This document shows, one piece after another, positions 8,846-12,499 of a stretch of 12,499 nucleotides of DNA. Origin of the DNA: JAHEFX01 sp964614585. GTDB taxonomy: Bacteria; Actinomycetota; Acidimicrobiia; Spongiisociales; JAENVV01. Below the pieces are notes generated by a model, which searched no databases, was not told the DNA's origin, and saw only the letters and a program-made list of their open reading frames with translations. The DNA lies in the NCBI GenBank assembly GCA_964614585.1, contig CAZTLW010000068.1, positions 1-12,499 of the forward strand, in the 5' to 3' direction. A program made the position numbers and the translations under genes. Within the stretch, counting starts at the first letter, position 1, and each line of letters starts with the position of its first letter.

Positions 8846-9297
8846 GAGCCGGGACGATACGCCTCGTCGGCGGATATCGGCGCGCAGTCATGGCACCGGC
8901 CGACGACGGCGAAGTGCACGGTGTCCACCGAGAAACCGTGTCGGGCGGCGAGGGGGCCGAGCGCCGCCGCGACTTCGTCGGCGGGCACGTCGACCGTCCG
9001 CCCACAGCGGTCACAGGTGAGGTGGTGGTGGTCGGCGTCGGCGAGGTGGACCACGGACCCGCCGTCGGGTACGTGCACGTGGTGCACGAGACCGACCCCT
9101 TCGAGCGTGTCGAGCGTCCGATAGACGGTCGAGAGGTCGATCGAGCGATCGGCATCGGCCTCGGCGCGTGCGTGCAGGTCCCCCGGCGTGAGGTGGGCCC
9201 GGGGGTCCTTCGCCAACACCCGGCAGATGGCCCGGCGCGCCGGCGTGAGGCGGAGTCCCTCGGCGCGCAGGGCGTCGAGCAGGTCGTTGACGTCCAT
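8842..9297 (-). CDS. Fur-family metal-responsive transcriptional regulator
   Basis: This 151-residue regulator has an N-terminal winged helix (LRLTPARRAICRVL at 15-28, recognition segment DLSTVYRTLDTLEGVGLV at 54-71). A C-terminal metal-binding and dimerisation domain follows, with HHHLTCDRCGRTVDVP (H90-92, C95, C98) and a second pair CHDC (C135, C138). The two CxxC pairs are the usual structural zinc site, and the histidines with H84 are candidates for the sensing site. Whether it senses zinc, nickel or iron cannot be decided. The setting, two genes upstream of a Co/Ni importer preceded by a palindrome, favours a nickel or cobalt role (Nur-like); this is inference. The ATG shares one base with the trpD stop (TGATG), and the end overlaps the thioredoxin-like gene. 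Confidence 0.93.
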   Translation of the reverse strand: MDVNDLLDALRAEGLRLTPARRAICRVLAKDPRAHLTPGDLHARAEADADRSIDLSTVYRTLDTLEGVGLVHHVHVPDGGSVVHLADADHHHLTCDRCGRTVDVPADEVAAALGPLAARHGFSVDTVHFAVVGRCHDCAPISADEAYRPGS

Positions 9298-10316
9298 CAG
9301 CCCCGCAACTCGGCGGCCAAGGCGAGCACTGCGCCCAGCTTGGCGGCGGCGGCGCCGTCGTCGATCACCGACCGTGCCACCCGGACGCCGTCCACGAATC
9401 CGGTGGCCAGCCCGGCGGCCACGATCGGCACCGCTGCGTTGACCAGGACGATGTCGCGGCGCGGCCCGCGCTCGCCGTCGAGCACCGACCGGACGATGGC
9501 GGCGTTCTCCTCGGCGTCGCCACCCCGGACGTCGGCGAGCGAGCCGCGATCAACGCCGAAGTCCTCGGGGGTGAAGACGGCGTGGGTGATCTCACCCTCC
9601 CGCAGGCGATAGATGAAGGTCGGGGCGGCCGTGGAGACCTCGTCGAGGCCGTCCTCACCGAACACCACGAAGGCGTACGAAGCCCCCAGGTTCTTCAGCA
9701 CCTCGATCATCTTCTCGGCCATGTGGGGATCGGACACCCCGATGGCGAGGTTGGTGGCGCCCGCGGGGTTGGTGAGGGGGCCGAGGAAGTTGAAGACCGT
9801 GGGGATGCCGAGCTCGGAGCGCACCCCGGCGGCGTGGCGCATCGACGGATGGTGGTTGCGGGCGAACATGAAACCGAAGCCCACCTCGTCGATGAGGGTT
9901 GCGGTGGCCTCGGGGGTGAGGTCGAGGGGGTAGCCGAGCGCCTCGAGCACGTCCGCCGAGCCGGCCCGGGACGAGGCCGACCGGTTGCCGTGCTTGGCCA
10001 CCCGGGCCCCGGCGGCCGCCGCCACGATCCCCGCGGCGGTCGAGATGTTGAAGGTGCCGGCGCGGTCCCCACCCGTCCCGACGACATCGACGACCGGCCC
10101 CTCGACGTGGACCGGGACCGAGGCCGCCCGCATCGACTCCACGAGGCCCGTCAACTCGTCGACCGACTCGCCCTTCATCCGGAGCGCGACGATGAACGCC
10201 GCCGCCTGGGCGGGTGTCGCCCGACCCGCCATGATCTCGTCCATGGCGCGCCGCGCCTCGGTGCGTCCGAGGTCGGCACCATCGGCCAGTTTGCCCAGTG
10301 TCTTCGGCCAGTCCAC
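9297..10316 (-). CDS. trpD: Anthranilate phosphoribosyltransferase
   Basis: This 339-residue enzyme transfers the phosphoribosyl group of PRPP to anthranilate, the second step of the tryptophan branch, in the cytoplasm. Signature elements are VVGTGGD (79-84) for PRPP-pyrophosphate, NIST (90-93), KHGNRSASSRAGSADVLEALG (108-128, with the KHGNR loop) and the metal-binding region GEDGLDEVS. The GTG at 10316 (VDWPKTLGKL) is preceded by GGAG and gives the usual family length; the much longer frame upstream runs through the divergent gene and is rejected. No other trp gene is present. It leads a minus-strand gene run with the Fur-family regulator, sharing one base with it, so trpD may be transcribed with metal-homeostasis genes. 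Confidence 0.95.
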   Translation of the reverse strand: MDWPKTLGKLADGADLGRTEARRAMDEIMAGRATPAQAAAFIVALRMKGESVDELTGLVESMRAASVPVHVEGPVVDVVGTGGDRAGTFNISTAAGIVAAAAGARVAKHGNRSASSRAGSADVLEALGYPLDLTPEATATLIDEVGFGFMFARNHHPSMRHAAGVRSELGIPTVFNFLGPLTNPAGATNLAIGVSDPHMAEKMIEVLKNLGASYAFVVFGEDGLDEVSTAAPTFIYRLREGEITHAVFTPEDFGVDRGSLADVRGGDAEENAAIVRSVLDGERGPRRDIVLVNAAVPIVAAGLATGFVDGVRVARSVIDDGAAAAKLGAVLALAAELRG

Positions 10317-10424
10317 GCGGCTGCTCCGGTTGTGTTCGGGGGGCGAGGATAGGGTCCCGGGGGGTCCTCCCCACCCGTTTCGGCGCGTAGGATCGCACTT
10401 CCCCACGTCGACCCCGAGGTACCG
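10317..10424. promoter_or_regulatory. Divergent intergenic region with weak promoter candidates
   Basis: A 108-bp spacer between trpD (-) and the GGCT-like gene (+) must hold both promoters if each is transcribed from here. A TANNNT-type -10 candidate for the plus gene is TAGGAT at 10388-10393. One for trpD is TATCCT on the minus strand (10346-10351). No convincing -35 box goes with either. The plus gene has a GAGG ribosome site at 10416-10419, 5 bases before its ATG. A G/C-rich stretch (10336-10372) lies in the middle; no operator-like palindrome similar to the one at 8167 is seen. Confidence 0.3.
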
Positions 10425-10883
10425 ATGGCAGATCGCCTGCTCTACTTCGCGTACGACTCGATGCTCGAGCCGGACCGGCTCGAAGCTGCGGCGCCGACCG
10501 CCCGCTTCGAGAAGGTCGCCCACCTGCCCGAGACGAGGCTGTACTTCGCCGGGTCGAACGGGACCTGGGGCGGGGCGCTCCCGACGATCCGGCCCGAGGA
10601 GGGCAACACCGTCTGGGGGGCGCTGTTCGAGGTGCAACCCGACGAACTGGCCGCCATCACCGAGGCCGAGGCCGCCGACGGCCGAGTCGCCACCACCGCG
10701 TTCTCCGTGGTCGACCGCGAGGGGACCCGCCACTGGGTGACCACCCACGTGGTGGAGGGCCCCGAGTCGGACGACCCGTCCCCCGACTACCTGGAGCACG
10801 TGGTGCTGGGGGCCCGGCACTGGGGCCTCCCCACCGGCTGGGTGATCAACCTCGAGGAGATCGCCGAGGACGACCTGTTGTAG
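10425..10883 (+). CDS. Gamma-glutamylcyclotransferase-like (GGCT/AIG2 fold) protein
   Basis: This 152-residue protein starts RLLYFAYDSML, recalling the GGCT signature YFAYGSN. It continues with VWGALFEV (63-70), an acidic helix DELAAITEAEA, where the family keeps its catalytic glutamate, and a C-terminal YLEHVVLGARHWGLPTGWV. These elements in this order indicate the GGCT/AIG2-like barrel, whose members release 5-oxoproline from gamma-glutamyl amines. The substrate loop is altered (YDSM instead of YGSN), so the substrate may differ or activity may be lost; the exact reaction is unknown. The ATG at 10425 has a good ribosome site. It diverges from trpD and converges on the aquaporin gene with 19 bp between the stops. 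Confidence 0.75.
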   Translation: MADRLLYFAYDSMLEPDRLEAAAPTARFEKVAHLPETRLYFAGSNGTWGGALPTIRPEEGNTVWGALFEVQPDELAAITEAEAADGRVATTAFSVVDREGTRHWVTTHVVEGPESDDPSPDYLEHVVLGARHWGLPTGWVINLEEIAEDDLL

Positions 10884-10884
10884 G

Positions 10885-10910
10885 AGGCCCTGGGTACCGG
10901 GCTCAGGCCT
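10885..10910. terminator. Possible bidirectional hairpin between convergent genes
   Basis: AGGCC (10885-10889) pairs with GGCCT (10906-10910). After one bulged base, TGGG (10891-10894) can pair with CTCA (10902-10905), leaving a 7-base loop. It spans the 19-bp space between the GGCT-like stop and the aquaporin stop and could end transcripts from both sides. There is no T-tract, so the call is weak. Confidence 0.25.
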
Positions 10911-11562
10911 TGGCCGGCTCCGGGCGCACGGCCATCAGGATCACCCAGGCGAGGACCGCCCCGACGAGCGGGGCGACCACGACCACCCACAGGGCGTCGA
11001 AGGTGCCGGCCGCCACCGCGGGCCCGATCGCCCGGGCCGGGTTGAACGACCCGCCGGTGAAGGGGACGGCGCCGAAGTGCACGGCGGTGAGCGTCAAGGG
11101 GATGACGATGCCCGCCTTGTCGGGACCGGTCTTGGTCGAGACCAGGATCACCGCCACGAAGACGGCGGTCAGCACGGCCTCGAGCAGGAAGGCCGGGCCG
11201 ACGTGCTGCTGCGTGCCGAGTCCGTTGTTGATGAAGGTCGCCGCCTCCGACGCCGGTCCCCACGTGGCGATGACCACGGCGTAGGCCGCCAGGATCCCAC
11301 CGATGACCTGGGCCACGATGTAGCCGAGGGTGTCCCGGCCCGAGATGCGCCGGTCGAGGAGCATGGCGACGGTCACGGCCGGGTTGAAGTGGCCACCCGA
11401 GACGTGACCGACCGCCCAGATCGCCGCCAGGAGGCCGAGCCCGAACCCGAACGGCGCCGTGAGGAGCGGCGGGACGCCGACGGAGGCGCCGGCGACGACG
11501 CTGAAGCCGCCCAGGGCAACGAGGATGAAGGTTCCGAGCAGTTCGGCGACGTACTTGCGCAC
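10903..11562 (-). CDS. Aquaporin (MIP family channel)
   Basis: This 219-residue membrane channel of normal family length has the two NPA boxes, SGGHFNPAVT in the first half and FTGGSFNPARAIGPA in the second, and six hydrophobic helices. Selectivity-filter residues can be guessed by analogy with E. coli AqpZ: Phe in FGFGL before the first NPA, His in TLTAVHFGAVPF, and Arg right after the second NPA. That set suggests a water channel and not a glycerol facilitator (inference). The GTG at 11562 (VRKYVAELLGTF) is chosen because AAAGGA lies 6 bases upstream (11569-11574); an ATG 22 codons earlier would add an implausible Pro/Gly-rich leader. It stands alone on the minus strand. Confidence 0.93.
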   Translation of the reverse strand: MRKYVAELLGTFILVALGGFSVVAGASVGVPPLLTAPFGFGLGLLAAIWAVGHVSGGHFNPAVTVAMLLDRRISGRDTLGYIVAQVIGGILAAYAVVIATWGPASEAATFINNGLGTQQHVGPAFLLEAVLTAVFVAVILVSTKTGPDKAGIVIPLTLTAVHFGAVPFTGGSFNPARAIGPAVAAGTFDALWVVVVAPLVGAVLAWVILMAVRPEPAKA

Positions 11563-11629
11563 GGTGGGTCCTTTCGGTGGGTGTCCCGTCGAGGCATTCT
11601 GACCGCCGGGACAACGGATTGGTTGCACC

Positions 11630-11635
11630 TACGAT
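11630..11635 (+). promoter_or_regulatory. -10 element (TACGAT) for a possible leaderless transcript
   Basis: TACGAT fits the actinobacterial -10 pattern TANNNT and ends 6 bases before the ATG at 11642. That is the spacing at which transcription would begin on the start codon itself. No Shine-Dalgarno sequence precedes this ATG, which fits leaderless initiation. No clear -35 box is seen. Confidence 0.45.
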
Positions 11636-11641
11636 CCGCGC

Positions 11642-12022
11642 ATGCACCTGCACCCTCTCGGCGTGGCAATCGGTGTGGGCGTGTCGTTCCTCGCCCTTGG
11701 CATCATCACCTTGCTGGGTTGGGGCCTGCTGGCGGTCCTCGGGGTCGAGGACCCGGCGACGACGGCGATCATCGTCGGCGCCCCGGTCGGGGCGGTGGCT
11801 GGCGGTTGGCTCGCCGGACGCACGGCCTTCCGGGCCGTGTTCCACGGGGCCCTCACCGGCGTGGTGTTCGCCGGCCTCGTGATCCTGCTCTCGGTGCTCG
11901 ACGGCAGCCCGGCACCCGCCATCACGATGGTCGGCTTCCTCGTTGGGGGTGGGGTGCTCGGCGCCGTCGGCGGGTGGCTGGCCCTGCGGCGTCGGGGTGG
12001 TGCACGCACCCCCACCTCGTAG
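11642..12022 (+). CDS. Small four-helix membrane protein of unknown function
   Basis: A 126-residue protein with four predicted membrane segments (about 6-33, 41-58, 66-87 and 93-114) and a basic tail RRRGG. Glycine-rich helices (VGAPVGAVAGGWLAGR and VGGGVLGAVGGWLALRRRGG) look like an internal two-fold repetition of paired helices. I recognise no family with confidence; it resembles generic small actinobacterial integral membrane proteins of the TIGR04086/DUF3792 sort, but this is not established. It diverges from the aquaporin gene, and the end abuts rnpB, with its TAG stop lying inside the likely rnpB -10 box. Confidence 0.7.
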   Translation: MHLHPLGVAIGVGVSFLALGIITLLGWGLLAVLGVEDPATTAIIVGAPVGAVAGGWLAGRTAFRAVFHGALTGVVFAGLVILLSVLDGSPAPAITMVGFLVGGGVLGAVGGWLALRRRGGARTPTS

Positions 12023-12025
12023 ACT
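12020..12025 (+). promoter_or_regulatory. -10 box of rnpB overlapping the upstream stop codon
   Basis: TAGACT fits TANNNT and ends 7 bases before the first paired base of the RNase P P1 helix (12033), the right distance for a transcription start there. Its first three bases are the TAG stop of the upstream membrane protein gene. The -35 position lies inside that gene and shows no clear consensus. Confidence 0.45.
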
Positions 12026-12032
12026 GTGGGTA

Positions 12033-12401
<369 letters not shown>

Positions 12402-12408
12402 CCAGCTC

Positions 12409-12432
12409 GTGGGGCCCCTTCGGGGGCCCCAC
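12409..12432 (+). terminator. GC hairpin with TTCG loop downstream of rnpB
   Basis: GTGGGGCCCC (12409-12418) pairs perfectly with GGGGCCCCAC (12423-12432) around TTCG, a 10-bp stem capped by a stable tetraloop, starting 8 bases after rnpB. There is no T-tract, as is common for terminators in high-GC bacteria. Because it is a palindrome it could also end a convergent minus-strand transcript. Confidence 0.75.
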
Positions 12433-12438
12433 CCGCGT

Positions 12439-12499
12439 CTAGGGGGACGGCACCGTCTCGCCGCTGCCACCGTCGATGAGCACCCGGTCCCCGAGTGGC
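12439..12499 (-). CDS. Possible 3' end of a convergent gene (partial)
   Basis: On the minus strand, 20 codons running in from the window edge read PLGDRVLIDGGSGETVPSP and end in TAG at 12439-12441. The composition (GDRVLIDGGSG) looks protein-like, and the stop sits just before the strong hairpin. The piece is too short to name a family or to be sure it is coding. Confidence 0.35.
   Translation of the reverse strand, partial: PLGDRVLIDGGSGETVPSP

Noticed and set aside
9582..10352. 256-codon plus-strand frame opposite trpD
   Set aside because: It is an antisense shadow of a gene with clear catalytic motifs; the composition is Gly/Asp/His/Arg-rich and without domain features.

Overview
The window is a GC-rich (about 70%), densely coding bacterial chromosome fragment. 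Genes overlap by 1-8 bases (ATGA/GTGA junctions), starts are often GTG, and codons strongly favour G/C in third position. Together with the type-A RNase P RNA and the lipoprotein style, this suggests a high-GC actinobacterium, possibly of the Acidimicrobiia; that assignment is inference. A run of exactly 100 N (5294-5393) marks a scaffold join, so this is a draft or metagenome-type assembly, and the genes on either side are cut.

Region 1 (1-5293, + strand) is one tightly overlapping System I cytochrome c maturation operon: ccmB (5' end outside the window), ccmC, a tiny ccmD-like gene, ccmE, ccmF, a fused ccmH-ccmI gene, and ccmG running into the gap. Its products export and present heme (CcmB, C, D), carry it covalently (CcmE), ligate it to apocytochromes (CcmF, with CcmI-like TPRs) and keep the CxxCH cysteines reduced (CcmG, CcmH).

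Region 2 (5394-10316, - strand) reads, in order of transcription: trpD (anthranilate phosphoribosyltransferase), a Fur-family metalloregulator, a thioredoxin-fold lipoprotein, then an ECF-type cobalt/nickel importer (cbiMN fusion, cbiQ, cbiO), then a YbaY-like gene cut by the gap. The highlight is the thioredoxin-fold gene. Its reading frame is interrupted only by one in-frame TGA, exactly at the first cysteine position of the CxxC motif (U-P-T-C). Nine bases after it lies a perfect 7-bp hairpin with a 5-base loop carrying GU, as in a bacterial SECIS element. The best reading is an unannotated selenoprotein. A 23-bp near-perfect palindrome just upstream of cbiM looks like an operator for the Fur-family regulator encoded two genes upstream.

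Region 3 (10317-12499): a gamma-glutamylcyclotransferase-like gene (+) diverges from trpD; an aquaporin gene (-) converges on it; then a small four-helix membrane protein (+), possibly leaderless; then the RNase P RNA gene rnpB (+) with a strong GC hairpin after it. The last 61 bases may hold the 3' end of a convergent minus-strand gene.
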